Of a DNA stretch of 64,000 nucleotides, positions 1 to 11,807 are shown piece by piece (position 1 is the first letter of the stretch; every line of letters starts with the position of its first letter). Under the pieces are notes generated by a model. It saw nothing but the letters and a program-made list of their open reading frames with translations, did no database searches and was not told where the DNA came from. Made by a program: the position numbers and the translations under genes. This DNA is from Neoscytalidium dimidiatum (lineage: Eukaryota > Ascomycota > Dothideomycetes > Botryosphaeriales > Botryosphaeriaceae), in NCBI GenBank assembly GCA_037367355.1, contig CM074697.1:620001-684000 (forward strand), written 5' to 3'.

Positions 1-1267
1 TACCATTCTCCCCTTCCCGCCTCTCCTTCATCAAACCCGGAACCACCAACCTGACGCACGCCACAGTCGGCCACCCGCTCATCCACCTCGGCTACGCCTA
101 CGAGCTCTCCTCCCGCACCATCGCCACCGAGGCCCTCGTCCTCGCCGCCTGCTTCCACAACGACCTCCACAAGTACCTCGACGACCCGTCCTACACGCGG
201 CCGCCGCCCTTCCCGCCCTCGGCCTCGCCCCTCGCCCTCCTCGACCGCCTCCGCCACGACCCGCGCTTCGACGCGCTCTTCCCGCACAAGGGCGACACCA
301 ACATCGGCGCGCTGCTCGCGCGGCGCGAGCCCGCCGTGCTCGAGTACTGGAACGCGCTGGCCATCCCGTCGGACCCGACGGCCGTCTTCGCCGCCTGCCA
401 GCGCGCCGCGGTCGCGCTGGTCGTCGCGACGCGCGACGCGGGCGAGAAGCACGACTTCTTCCTCGTGCACCTGCTGACGACCAGCCACGCGGTGCGGCAC
501 CTGCTGCCGGCGCTGCCGGCGCGCTGGCACGTGCCGCTGGCGCGGCAGTGGTGGCTGCTGGTCGTGACCGTGTACGTGGCCCAGCACCGGCCGGCGGTGG
601 TGCGCGAGCGCGTCGTCGGCCGCGTCGAGCTGCGCGGCAGGGGCTGGGGGTTCGTGGTGCGGGAGGCGCTGGAGGGCGCGGCGCGGAACGACGCGCATTA
701 TGTCAAAGGTACGTTACGCCGTCTTGCGTCCTGGCAAAAAATGAAAAAAAAAAAAACAAAAAATTCATATCACCTACCTTTTTTTTTTTCCCCCTTTCTC
801 TTTTCTCTTTTCCCACTTTTCTTCTCCCTTCTCTTTCTTTCTTTTCATTTCTTTCCTTCCTTCTGCTGCGACGATGAGCTAGTTCCGGGGACGCGTTCTG
901 TCTCGGATGGTCGGTCCGAGGGGTGATTTTTTTTTTTATTTTTCCTGGGATGCTTTCCGACAACAGTTGATAACGCGGGCATTCGCGGAATCGCTAACCC
1001 GGATCCATTCCTCCGTACGAAACAGCGCTGCGGGCGATCAAGAACGCGGCGGACACGTGGGGCGACGACGAGTCGCAGTTCCTGCTCAAGGCGGCGGTCA
1101 AGTTCGCGACCGAGTTCGACGGGTGGGGAGGCTTCGCGCCGGCCGAGATAGCGCGGACGGACGAGAAGAATCACGCTCGGGTGGGCATCTCGAGCGAGGA
1201 GGTCGAGGGCGCGAGGGAGGCGCTGTTGTTGGACGGAGGTGGGAAGGCGGACGAGCAGGGTGCGTGA
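1..1267 (+). CDS. Questin-oxidase-like protein (DUF4243 family), 5'-truncated
   Basis: The gene runs in from the left edge; the frame is open from base 3. Exon one ends at 708, a 317-bp intron (709-1025, donor GTACGT, acceptor ACAG) follows, and the last exon ends with TGA at 1265-1267. The visible protein holds the family signature HPLIHLGYAYE near its start, conserved histidine-rich stretches (HNDLHKYLDD; HLLTTSHAVRHLLP), and the typical C-terminal end around LLKAAVKFATEF. This family includes GedK, a Baeyer-Villiger-type enzyme acting on anthraquinones in geodin biosynthesis, but many members sit outside any cluster and have unknown substrates. The intron is long for this window and carries dense poly-T and CT tracts. 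A transporter gene follows on the same strand. Family is fairly sure; substrate is unknown. Confidence 0.8.
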
Positions 1268-2910
1268 GGGCGGGGGTGAGATCTTTCTCATTGGTTCGTA
1301 GGTTTCCCCCGTTATGGTTGTATTTGCAAGCGCCCTCGAGCCGGAGGATGGAGCGCTGTGTAAGCGTAGGATGGGGAAGGTCCTTCTTTTTTTTTTTTTT
1401 TCGAATTTGTGAGCAGGAAGCAGTTGATTGGGGTATCCCACGGAGAGAAAAAAAGCATCGGCATGTGAAGGGAGGAAAATGCTTTCGAAACGGTGGACAC
1501 TGCTCTGCGCAATGACCCCTTCTCTCACTATTCCTCCACCTCTTACCCTAAAGCCGCTCGCTTGCCAAGCAATACAGTAATATTAGGGCATCTCGGCCCG
1601 GCGTTCGCTGTACAATGACCTCTTTCGGGCCTTTTTGATGGACGAGCATTGGGGCGGCGGAGAACCAGCACGCATCATCGGCGACCGAAAAGTCGCGAAC
1701 CGTTGCCTCATTCCTGACTAAAAGGCCGGCGGGCCCGTTCCGCGCGGCGACGAGAGCAAGCGAACGCGGGCGAAGCGCGATGAGAGAGGAGGGCACACCG
1801 GGGCACACCGGGGCACACCCTTCTAGAAACACTGTGCTATCTAAGCGCCCGCAATCCTCCCAAGTCCGACAAATCCGACGGACAACGAACACATCAATTC
1901 CGAATCGTCGGGACCGAGTGCATGAAATGCGAGCAGTAGCGTCGGCCACGAGTCGTAGCAGACGAAATCACGATAAGCAGGTAGGTAGCCGCGCAAGTTG
2001 GTGGTGGGGGGGGGCGCCGCGAGAGACGCAAGAAAGAGGGCAACAGGATGACGACAAAGCCCCCTCCCCCCTCCCCCCAAAGAAGGGCTCAATTAACGTG
2101 CGGCGTTTGAGATCAGCGGGGTGCTGCGACAAGGCTGGCCGGGGTATGATGAAACAGGAACCGAGAGCTGCGTTTCGGAACTATCTTATCAAGAGCCGCG
2201 CAGAGAGCAAATAAAAAAAAAAAAAAAAAACTAGGGCAACTCTTCTCGCACCCCCATATCCTTGTCATGACGTACGAACCACCTCAGTGGAGACGCTTGA
2301 CGGGACCAGTGAAACTGCTTTCCAGCGTGCACGCAATGGTATTCTCACCGTGACTCTCTTTGTCCCGATCTCTCAATTCCGCGAGTTCCCCCCATTTCTC
2401 ATCAATCCGCCCTCGCGTTCTTCGGATTCTATTCTCCAGTCCTGCTGTCCCTAAATCCGCCGCTCGAAGCGCTCCCCCCGATCAACCTGTAACCTCTTGT
2501 GATTTAAGCATAGCGGTCCTGCCCGCGGTGATCCCTACTCAAGCTTGCCCGTCTGCCTGATCTGCCCTGCATCGGCGCAACCCAACCCTCGAAACTGCTG
2601 TTGCAGCAAACGATACGCGAGCGGCACCAAACAGAGAAGCAAACCCGCTCCGCAGAAGAACCAGAAACAGCCCAACTGCCGAAAACCCACGATACCCGCT
2701 TGTCGCCAACGGGCCCCTGCCGTTACACCATCCCAAAACACGCGAGGGTGCCCCCTCTCTCCGATTTCATTTCCCCGGACTCTAATCCGAAAGCATCGAA
2801 ACAAAAACGGCGAGCAGTCGCCACCACCTCTTTCCTTTTCCCCTTCCTCCTTCTCTCCGTAGGAGTGTGCGATCCGAGGCCTTTCCTCACCGCCAACCAG
2901 CACAACCACA
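1268..2910. other. Intergenic, transporter promoter side
   Basis: No gene is supported here. It holds the 3' flank of the oxidase-like gene, an A-rich run of 18 A (2213-2230) after AATAAA-like sequence, a 10-bp triple repeat (1791-1820), and a CT/AC-rich leader that probably includes the transporter's 5' untranslated region. Open frames of up to 161 codons overlap each other and look accidental. Confidence 0.5.
1791..1820. repeat. 10-bp tandem repeat, 3 copies
   Basis: The unit gggcacaccg occurs three times head to tail; the third copy ends in c instead of g. It lies about 1.1 kb upstream of the transporter start. Confidence 0.9.
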
Positions 2911-4672
2911 ATGGCGACCCCATTGGACGTCGAGAAGGCCAACTCGCCCGCCGGACGGGCGCGTCGCTGCCCTCCCAACTCGCCCACCTCGCCCAACCGC
3001 TCCGGCCTCTTCGGCGTCAAAGCCTCTCGAGACCCCTCCCGGCGGCCGTCCTACAGCGGCAGCGACACCACCGAATGGCCCTACTCCCCGCCCTTCTCTC
3101 CCACCTCCGCCGCAGGCGCCGGATCCGACGATGAGATCGCGCGCGAAAAGTCCCGGGCCCAGTCCGCCGCGGCCGCGGCGCCCGACGCTCCCATGCCGCT
3201 GGGCAAGGAGTTCCTCTTCATCACCGTCGTCGCGTCCGCCCAGCTGCTGACCCAGGCCGGCATGTCGCAGTCCGTGGCGCCGCTCCACATCATGGCCCGC
3301 GACTTCGGCAGCCCCAACGCCGGCCAGCTGTCGTGGTTCACGGCCGCGTACAGCCTGACGGTCGGGACCTTCATCCTGATCGCCGGCCGGCTCGGCGACA
3401 TGTACGGCCACAAGCCCCTCTTCCTGCTTGGCTGGTTCTGGTACGCCGTGTGGTCGGTCGTGGCCGGCTTGACCGTGTACACGCACTCGCAGATCTTCCT
3501 GGACGTCTGCAGAGCCCTGCAGGGCATCGGCCCGGCCATCCTGCTGCCCAGTTCGTTGGCGATCCTGGGCAACACTTACCCACCCGGCAGGAGAAAGGAG
3601 ATGGTCTTCTCCATCTACGCCGCGACGGCGCCCAACGGCTTTATCATCGGTGCCACTTTCAGCGGCATCTTTGCCGAGTTCTTGTGGTGGCCGTGGACGT
3701 ACTGGGTATGTGGCATCGCGTGCTGCGTGTACGGGGTGCTGGGTTGGTTCGTTGTGCCGGATGACGAGCCGCACCACGACGATGATGCGGCGGGTGAGCA
3801 GCATGGTAAGCAGACGTTTGACTACCTGGGCGCAATTACTGGCGTCGTCGGGCTTGTCTTATTCAACGTCGCCTGGAACCAAGCCCCCGTCGTCGGTTGG
3901 GGCGAGCCGTACGTCATCATCCTCCTCGTCCTCGGTGTGCTCTTCTTCCTCGCCTTCATTGTCGTCGAGAAGAAGGTCGCGCAGCCGCTGGTCCCGGTCA
4001 ATGGTCTGGATGCGCATGTAGGCTTTGTGCTAGCATGCATGGCGTTCGGCTGGAGCAGTTTCGGCATCTGGCTCTACTACTTCTGGCAGTTCGCCATCCT
4101 TCTGCAGCACAACACTCCACTCAACGTTGTCGCACAGTTCGTGCCGTGCGGTCTCTCCGGTGCATGCGCAGCCATCTCCGTCGGCTTCTTGCTGAGCCGC
4201 GTGCGCACCGCCTGGCTGATGATGGGTGCTATGGTCGCCTTCTGCGTCGGTAACATCATCTTCTCGACGGTGCCAGTCGGCCGTCTGTACTGGGAGCAAG
4301 TCTTCTGGGGTGTGCTCATCACGCCGTAAGTATCTTCGTCCGCAAGTCTCTCGGGATCAACACTAACGTGATGACTGTAGATGGGGCATGGATATGAGTT
4401 TCCCGGCCGCGACTATCATTCTGAGCAACCACGTCCCCAAACGCCACCAGGGTATTGCCGCGTCGCTGGTTACGACTGTGGTCAATTACTCTATTTCTTG
4501 GGGTTTGGGCATCGCTGGCACGGTAGAGGTCCATGTCAACAAGGGCGGTGCGGACGAGCTGGCCGGGTACCGCGGGGCCTGGTACTCTGGGATCGGACTG
4601 AGTGGTTTGGGAATTATCATCAGTCTGTTATTTGTTTTGAGCAGCTATCGCCAGGGCGGGAAGAAGACCTGA
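2911..4672 (+). CDS. DHA2-family MFS transporter (ATR1/YMR279C-like)
   Basis: Plasma-membrane-type proton-coupled antiporter of the 14-helix drug:H+ antiporter-2 family, probably exporting a small toxic solute. Two exons, 2911-4325 and 4381-4672, with a 55-bp intron containing a CTAAC branch point, give 568 residues. The first 95 residues are a Ser/Pro-rich cytosolic tail. Membrane segments follow, with the family's motif A (GRLGDMYGHK, from residue 159) between helices 2 and 3, and the FWYAVWS and LPSSLAILGNTYPPGRR stretches typical of ATR1-like proteins. The ATG is preceded by CACA and is the first start in frame with the tail. The neighbouring oxidase-like gene could make or modify a substrate, but nothing in the sequence proves a link. 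Family assignment is firm; substrate is unknown. Confidence 0.9.
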
Positions 4673-7103
4673 TTGTGCTACAAGGTAACATGACGTAGAG
4701 TTAGATGTAGACATGCATTGACGGCGTATGGGATATCATGGAATAATAGGCACCTTTTCCGACACGGTTCGAAACGGTGAAAGTGCGCCTGAAGGACACC
4801 GGGCGGTAACGAATGGGATCAGATCATCTCCACATCGATTCGTACGCGCCGTAGGCCAGGTCTCACCAGCTCCCCTGATAGTGTGTGAAGGCTACAGTCC
4901 ATTGAGGAAATTGACTAGGAAAGTAGCCTCTTATCAGTCTAAAGTCGTGATTTGTTTCCATAGTGTTGCAAGCTGATACTGTCGACACAGGGAGGTGAAG
5001 AAATCGGCCGGACGTGAAAAGGACGACGAGACGTTACAGCATTTTCGCCCAGGGGCTTGCTCCAACGTTGCACGCGCATTCGGGCTTGCAGTAGCATTTG
5101 GAGACCAATCGTATGTGTCTGACCGAAAGATTTTGTCGAAGAGGCGAATCATTCCGGGAGCTTCGGCGAGCAGGTTGTCCCAGTGGACTACGCGTCCTCC
5201 TGGTGGTGGCGCTGTCCAAGCGCAGAGGAGCTACGTAGTACCACATCATCTCCCTGAACGAGAGTCCTTTACAGCTGCCATAGGGCTGGCACCGCCTTTT
5301 CCTGCCGTCTGAACTGATTCAGCGTAGAGGAGAATGAGATGATCCGCAAAACAGGTCTGCCGGGCGTCGACTTACTACGTTGTAGAATGGCATCGGCATC
5401 TCAAATTAGAACAAGGCAACCTGCATCGACAAGCGGCGCCCAATCTCTCGCGATTCTTCCCCGAATGACAGACGAAGCAGCCTTCTCGAACGCTGGCATG
5501 AGTGGCTGTGTAAGACGGAGTCCACGGCGACGCGTCCCGAGCGTTCGTATAGAGCGGGTACTCCCCGGAGACTGGGCAACGCCACCAAAATGCTTGTCAA
5601 TGCAACCGAACGCCTTTGCCGCAAGCTTGGTTCGTCAATGGCTTTTCTCCATCAAATGGCATCCCCATCGAGCCAAGCGGTGGAGGTTTGGCGGCCGTTT
5701 TCTCTTCTAGAAGCGTCGGCGGTGTGGCGCGTCATTGCCATTCTTGGAGCTGCACGAAGAGCCGGGACACGGCCGGTGAGAGGATGATCAGGGGCGTCGA
5801 ATCGACTTGAAGAACAGGGCCACGTAGGGCTGAGTGAAATGGGTTCTCAGGACGGCTTCGGCATCCCCGTTCAGCCGTCACACCGCCAGCGATCTCGTTG
5901 AGGGCGCCAGTGCACCGCTGGGCTGAAGGTCGCCCGAGCGTCAAATTCAGATCGGCGGGGAGTGTCGGGCGGCATCTCGGACTCCGCCCGAATTCGAGAA
6001 AGACGGGACGTGAGGGTTGCAGAGAGGCCGTATGCGGAATGACGAAGGAGGTTTGAAGGCCGTCCAGCCGCCATGCAGGAAGAAAGGCAAGCGCGGCTCG
6101 CTTCGCGAAGGGCTGGGGTGCCGAAGCCTCGGCCCACGTCATTGGTCGTTCGTTCCCGACTCTACCCCGGCGCATCGCAAGCTGCGCTGCGAACGGATGC
6201 TCCACCTGAGCACTCAAAAACCACTCCTCATCTCAGCCACAGCCTTATCCCCGAGCATGCCCGTGCATCGGAGCGAATGGTTCGATCCGCCTCTCCATCG
6301 GGCCAAAACCTCTTACTAAATACGAGAGACTTTCAACATGCCCCACAACAATCAGAGCCTTCCCCGTGCCTAAGCTCCTATTTTCAGACTACTGTGCTTC
6401 GCTCCATGTACTCCACAGAGCTTAGTCTAAGCTGGCAATGATCTCACTGTGCACTGCGTACCCGGCTCCCACCACACAGCGGCTCACGGAAAAGGCCTCA
6501 TACTCAGCTATCTCTTTTCCCCGACCGACTATCATGGACTTTGCTTCGCCTCCGCTCCGTAGGGCTGTGTACAGATTGATGCTGACTGTATGCCTCTCGG
6601 ACGGATTGTCAACCCTGTGTGTGGATATTGAGAGAGCTGGACACATTGCAACGAAGAGCAGATGTCTGCATGACATCAGAACTCCCCCTTAGCCTCCGTT
6701 TCACCTATATTCTGTCGGCCTGGTTGATAGTAGTTGCTTCTCTGCACAGGCTTACCCTCAGGACCCACACTCGACCGCACCAAGAAGGTGAAAGCTCTAT
6801 GACGATCAGTATCCTCCTGCGTCTCCAAACACGAACCACACGAGCCAGCAGAGTGCACCGCTGCGCCCATCCAGAGGCCCACGTCGAACAGGCGGGAACA
6901 CAGCCAGCCGACTCGACCATGGCTTTTCCATAGGGCAGAAGAAATACGAACTCCCTCTGTATATAATCCGCCTTCCATCAGCCTTCGTTCCAGTCACCAC
7001 CAACAATCACTCACTCACTCTTCGCTCCTCTCGCTCAATACTTCACTCACGCGAACTTTCCGACTCTCTCTACAGTCTACCAACTTTTTAATCCCTAATC
7101 ACC
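4673..7103. other. Intergenic, 2.4 kb
   Basis: I see no gene. Base composition is mixed and the open frames (longest 161 codons, minus strand 5732-6217) show no signal peptide, domain or consistent splice pattern. The right end is the promoter and CT-rich leader of the small secreted protein gene. Confidence 0.5.
6960..6966 (+). promoter_or_regulatory. TATA box of small secreted protein gene
   Basis: TATATAA lies 138 bp before the ATG at 7104, followed by a CT-rich leader with repeated CACTCACTC. Clear TATA boxes are uncommon in this window, which fits a strongly or conditionally expressed gene. Confidence 0.6.
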
Positions 7104-7595
7104 ATGTACTTCTCCAAGGCCACCATCATTGCCGTCGCGGCTCTCCTCTCCCAGGGCCTCGCCATGCCCCTCGACGCCCGCAGCGAGAGCTGCGTCGACG
7201 TCATGACCCAGTGCAAGGCCCAGCCCGACCCGAACATGGCCGGCTGCGCCGCCCAGACGGCCGCCTGCTGCGACAAGGCCGACAGCGCCTGCCGCGTCGG
7301 CCCGGACGCCAACATGGCGACCTGCTCGGCTGAGAAGGCCAAGTGCTACACCGACGCCGGCCTGCCCAACCCGTACGCCAACCAGAAGCGCAGCGAGACC
7401 TGCAACGCCGTCATGACCCAGTGCAAGGCCCAGCCCGACCCGAACATGGCCGGTTGTGCCGCCCAGACCGCCGAGTGCTGCGACAAGGCCGATAACGAGT
7501 GCCGCGTCGGCCCTGATGCCAACATGGCTACTTGCTCGGCTGAGAAGGCGGCTTGCTACACCGATGCTGGCCTTCCTAACCCCTACGGCAACTAA
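7104..7595 (+). CDS. Small secreted cysteine-rich protein, four-module repeat
   Basis: Single exon, 163 residues. Residues 1-20 form a signal peptide, followed by a short propeptide ending at Arg26. Two 70-residue units follow (27-96 and 97-163), separated by a Lys95-Arg96 Kex2-type site. Each unit has eight cysteines and is itself a doublet: C-x6-C-x10-C-x6-C occurs twice back to back, at Cys30-55 and 56-81, then 100-125 and 126-151. The shared core is PDxNMA before the third cysteine of each module. Spacing is identical in all four modules. Paired CxxxxxxC helices closed by two disulphides (a helical hairpin) are an inference. It does not match the CFEM or hydrophobin cysteine pattern. Secreted effector, antimicrobial or structural peptide roles are all possible; no known family was recognised. 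Confidence 0.85.
   Translation: MYFSKATIIAVAALLSQGLAMPLDARSESCVDVMTQCKAQPDPNMAGCAAQTAACCDKADSACRVGPDANMATCSAEKAKCYTDAGLPNPYANQKRSETCNAVMTQCKAQPDPNMAGCAAQTAECCDKADNECRVGPDANMATCSAEKAACYTDAGLPNPYGN
7182..7592 (+). repeat. 210-bp coding tandem duplication
   Basis: Copies at 7182-7391 and 7392-7592 encode the two 70-residue units of the secreted protein. They differ at few positions, mostly in the first codons and in third codon positions of the second half, so the duplication is recent or homogenised. Confidence 0.9.
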
Positions 7596-9008
7596 ACGTC
7601 CTTTGAATGAAGAAAGGGAAATTTATGAGGAGGGAGTGAGAGTGATGGCATAGATTGGCTGAAGGTGTGGGTTACGCACTTATAAACATGTAAATCTTTT
7701 GATGCGTTCGTTCATGTAAATACTTGAATCAAAATATCCTGCAGGATCAATATGTTGCTCCCTTAATGAATGTGACTTGAATGTTGAAGGAAGCTGGCTA
7801 CTCGCCTCGTTTCAAAGAAATCTTGAGGAGTGAAATTGCCAGAGGGGACGGGCATCTTCATCGCTGATGGACATTGTTTCGCTTAGGGCGGATGAGAAGC
7901 CAAACCAGAATGCACATCGCACCTTATGTATTTGACAGTGTTGTTCACTGATAGAGAAGTAATGAACATGTGCTAGTCGCTCTTCGGCGTGTAGGTCATG
8001 TCTAGCTTACGGAATCCTGCCGTGCACGCATGATTCCCATGGTGCTTGTCCGCAACAAAAGTGTGCCCTCTATACTTGCCAGTCTGCTAAGTCGTTGTTC
8101 TGCCCATACAGATGCTGCGAGGCCTTCTGGTCTTCTTAGCAGCAGATCAAGGTCTGCAAGGCTTTTTGGCGTTTGAGCTGAAGTTGAAAGAAGCGTTGGG
8201 CGGTGGAGACGGCGCTCCGATGACGCGATAACTGATGTGTCTGGCGAGCGCGGGGTGATACGAAGTTCGACAGCCCCATGGGAGAAGGGCAAGCAAAGAT
8301 CTACCCGCGTATCGAGCACGCAACTTCGATCAGTTAACATAAGCTTAAAATTAAAAGGGCGAGCATGTGGCTTGACGTGATCGGGAAAGTGCCACCTTTC
8401 GCGCTGCAGAGCGGTAAAGCTTCCCGGTGGGTAGTCCGTGCTGCTATGCGATTTAGGAAAAAGGATTTCTAGGTTCGCTACACCGTGCAAGTCAGATACG
8501 TAAGACCATTAGGGTTGAAACGCTCGGCTGAGTGAAGAATAATGGGCTGTGAGCCCTGTGTGCCTACCTTCTAGCTCTTTTCATCACCCCCCCCTTTTTA
8601 CCTGCTATACTTGTTTTTTTCTTTCATGCCTTCCATTAGAACAGCATGTGCTATGTATGATAGTTGAAGGCTCTAGTATGCGTTCTGAACCTCGAAATAG
8701 AGGGTATGGATAGACCATATAATTTGCTTACACAGAGTAATCACTCATTTATTCCACCCAAGCTAATCTCAATAAGTAGTTTCCAAACAAATGCGCATAT
8801 GCTAAGCGCTATTCTTAGGCTACGTTAGGTGACCGACTGCCGCGACTAGTCTAAGAAGCTAAAACTTATCACAGATTTTGAAAATTCCTCTCAAAAGAAG
8901 CAAAAGCCCACACCAGCTACGAAGCGGCTTAACTTCCTCCGACTCCTATAATCGACCACTACACAATACTCCTACAGCGTCTCCTCCACACCAGCACAGC
9001 ACCGCCCT
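7596..9008. other. Intergenic, 1.4 kb
   Basis: No gene recognised. Contains the 3' flanks of two convergent genes and AT-richer sequence from about 8600 to 9000. The 162-codon minus frame at 8002-8490 has no recognisable feature. Confidence 0.5.
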
Positions 9009-10746
9009 TCACGCCCCCTCCACCTTCTTCAACCCCCCATCCTCCCTCCTTTCACCCTGCCCGCCCTCCGCGTAAATCAAGCCCTCCCTCGCCGCCTTGA
9101 TCCTCAACCTCCTCACCCTCCTCACTTCCGCCTCCACCTCCCTCGTCAGCCACCACCCCCAAGCGCTCGCCAGCCACGCCAGCCCGACCGCGCCCGCGCA
9201 CACCCCGAACGGCACCTTGTACCCGTCGTGCGCGTACCGGCTCTGGAACAGCTGCGGGCCGATGACGCCGCCGACCTGGCCGACGCAGTTCTGCAGCGCG
9301 AGCCCGAACGCGGCGCCGGTGGCGCCCTCGAGCGAGGCGCTGCGCCAGGCCCAGAAGGGGATGAACCAGACGCTGTAGAAGAGGGTGCCGAGCACGCACG
9401 CGGCGTAGACGGCGCGGCGCTCGCGCACCGCCGCCAGCGCGACGAAGAAGGCCAGCTCGGCCGCGTTGATGAGCACGATGAGCGCGGGCCGCGTCAGCCA
9501 CGCGCGCCGCAGGAGCCAGCCGGCCGCGACGATGGCCGCGACCGAGCCGGCCGCGGGCGGGATGTTGAGCAGCTGGTTGCGCGGCAGGCCCGCGAAGCCC
9601 AGGTCCGTCGTGATGGTCGGCAGCTGCCACTGCAGCGCGTAGCCCGCGAAGTTGGTCAGGAACTGCGCGAGCATGAAGGCGTAGGTGCGCGCGTCGCGCA
9701 GCGCCGCGCCGACCTCGCGCTTCGAGAAGGCCGGGTCGTGCGTCTTGGGCGCCGACGCCGCCAGGCGCGCTTCGAGGTACTCCTGCTCGCGCGGCGAGAG
9801 CCACTTGGCCGAGCGTGGGGACTTGGGGTAGTCGGGCAGGACGAGGTAGACGACGCCCGCGAAGAGCATCGTGAAGAGGCCTTCGAGGAGGTAGACCCTA
9901 TGGACGGTATTAGTGAACCCATGCGGATTTGATGGGTGGGATGTGGAAAGGGGAGGGGAGCTGCTCACCAGCGCCATGCACTCAGTCCTCCAACACCGTT
10001 CATGTACGAGATGCCGTATGCTAGCAGCGACCCAACGATGCCCGACGTGTTCTGGAAGCCGAACATCCACATGATTGGTTTGCCGTACTCGTCGCTGCGG
10101 TACCACGACGCGAGCTGGACGGCTAAGCCGGGGAACATGCCCGCTTCCATCATGCCAAGGAACCAACGCGCGGCGTAGAGACCTTCTTTGTTTTGCACGG
10201 CCGCGTGGCATGCCAGGACCAGGCCCCACGAGAGGATGATGCGAGTTTGCCAGTTGCGGGGAAGAACTTTTTTCATGACCAGATTACTGGGAACCTCGAA
10301 GATAATATAGCTGATCTATCTCGCCGAGGTGAGCCTTTGCGATTTCTAAAGTTTGGGGGGAGGCCGACTTACGAAGTAGATCGATTGGACCCAGTTATAT
10401 TGATTTGCAGTCATATTCAATTCGATCAACACATTTGACGGTTGGCCGACTTGCAGGACCTTGACGTTGGCCGCGTTCATGTAGTCAATCTGCTCGCGGT
10501 TAGTGACCCGCCGTCCAGATATGTTTGTAATTCACTCACATTTTTGATGACGTATATCAGTCCGATGAGCACCAAGAATCTTCGATCTACCTTTCGCATA
10601 ATTGCCTTATCCTCTGCGGCCGAGAAGGACGCGAGAAATGCCCTCTTCCTTTCTTCTGTCCCATCATGAAATTCTCCTGCGGTGGCGATTTGCGATGTGG
10701 CCGGGCTGTCTTCATTGACGGCTGGGTGCTTGTCGTCTTCTGCCAT
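9009..10746 (-). CDS. Dal5-type MFS permease (anion:cation symporter family)
   Basis: Four exons on the minus strand: 10746-10540, 10489-10373, 10315-9969 and 9897-9009, with introns of 50, 57 and 71 bp; 519 residues. After a hydrophilic N-terminus, the sequence has the family's first helix (FLVLIGLIYVIKN), the conserved NWVQSIYF and FEVPSNLVMKK stretch, and the ARWFLGMMEAGMFPG motif. The yeast family takes up allantoate, ureidosuccinate, nicotinate, biotin, pantothenate and similar anions with protons at the plasma membrane. The C-terminal tail is basic and charged. All exon joins restore family-conserved sequence, so the model is well supported; substrate cannot be read from sequence. It stands alone, with about 1 kb of non-coding sequence on each side. 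Confidence 0.9.
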
Positions 10747-11807
10747 GGCGCCCGCAATACGAGAGAATCAGTTATCAGTCGAGCTAAAAGCGATCAACTC
10801 TGTGTGTCCATCCCTCTGGCGAGTGGGAACCTGATAATAACAGTGTTGTACCCCGGGAACTTCTGCAGCGTGCCGACATGCACGGCAAGCAAGGCGATCA
10901 TGCAAAAGCATGTTTCCAACCAGCTTCCGTTGATCTTATCGCCGAGGGTGGTAACGAAAAGAAGAAAATATTGTCAGAATGACGGGTCGGCATTGGCTGA
11001 AGTGGATCCCAACATGCAGGTTGTCATACCGCGGCTCACGCACGCCATACCCATTAGTTTCAAGAGCCTTTTGTCCTACGCACAACATTGGTAGTGTAAC
11101 GCACACTATCTACCCCGCCTGTCAGAGTGGCAAGTGGGATATGTGGGGCGAACGGATTCACTAATGCGTGGTTCATGGATGAGGTGTTCCTGTGAACAGC
11201 TGCGCAAGGCAGCAAGGCAGAGAAGGAGGATAACTTCCATCGAGCAAGGGTTCCAAATAACTGACAAACCTCAGCTTTGGAAAGTAGACGGAAATTTGAG
11301 AATCTGCAGTTGAAAGAAGCCTTTGGAGTGCGGGGTGGGCGTTTCGTCCGCTTTCCCGAATATAGCAATGACGTGATTTGTGAGCTCTCTGGCGAGCGAT
11401 TGGGTTGAACGAGTTATGTGATAGGATGCAATCCCGCTTCATTCGTCAGTATCTGATTGTTCTCCCCGTTAATAATGATTGATCAGACCGTCCACCGTTA
11501 AGATAGCCAATAAACTTCAATTGTACAGACCTTCATATTTGTTTAACCCAAAGCCAGGCAACACATACGCGGAGGAGCTCGCGGTCCGAATTATCGAGGC
11601 AGATAGCTATAACTGTTGCCACGTTGAGAGCAGGTCAGATTGAAGCGTACCAAACTCTTTGTCGAGTATGAACAGATCTTTGCTGATTTGAATGACTTGG
11701 CCATGGGCCACCCAACAAGCCGCTGGATACCAGTAACGCCCCATCTCTCCAGTCTGATCCAAAAATCAGGGTATCATTGAATAAGATCCACATCCAACAA
11801 TATCTTC
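10747..11807. other. Intergenic, 1.1 kb
   Basis: Promoter side of the Dal5-type permease and 3' flank of SWC3. No coding sequence or repeat was recognised. Confidence 0.5.

Noticed and set aside
845..1528. 227-codon minus-strand frame
   Set aside because: Antisense to the Questin-oxidase-like exon and intron; low-complexity basic composition from poly-T and CT tracts.
9052..9932. Long frames on both strands across the Dal5-type gene
   Set aside because: GC-rich exon gives open alternative frames; only the permease frame has conserved motifs.
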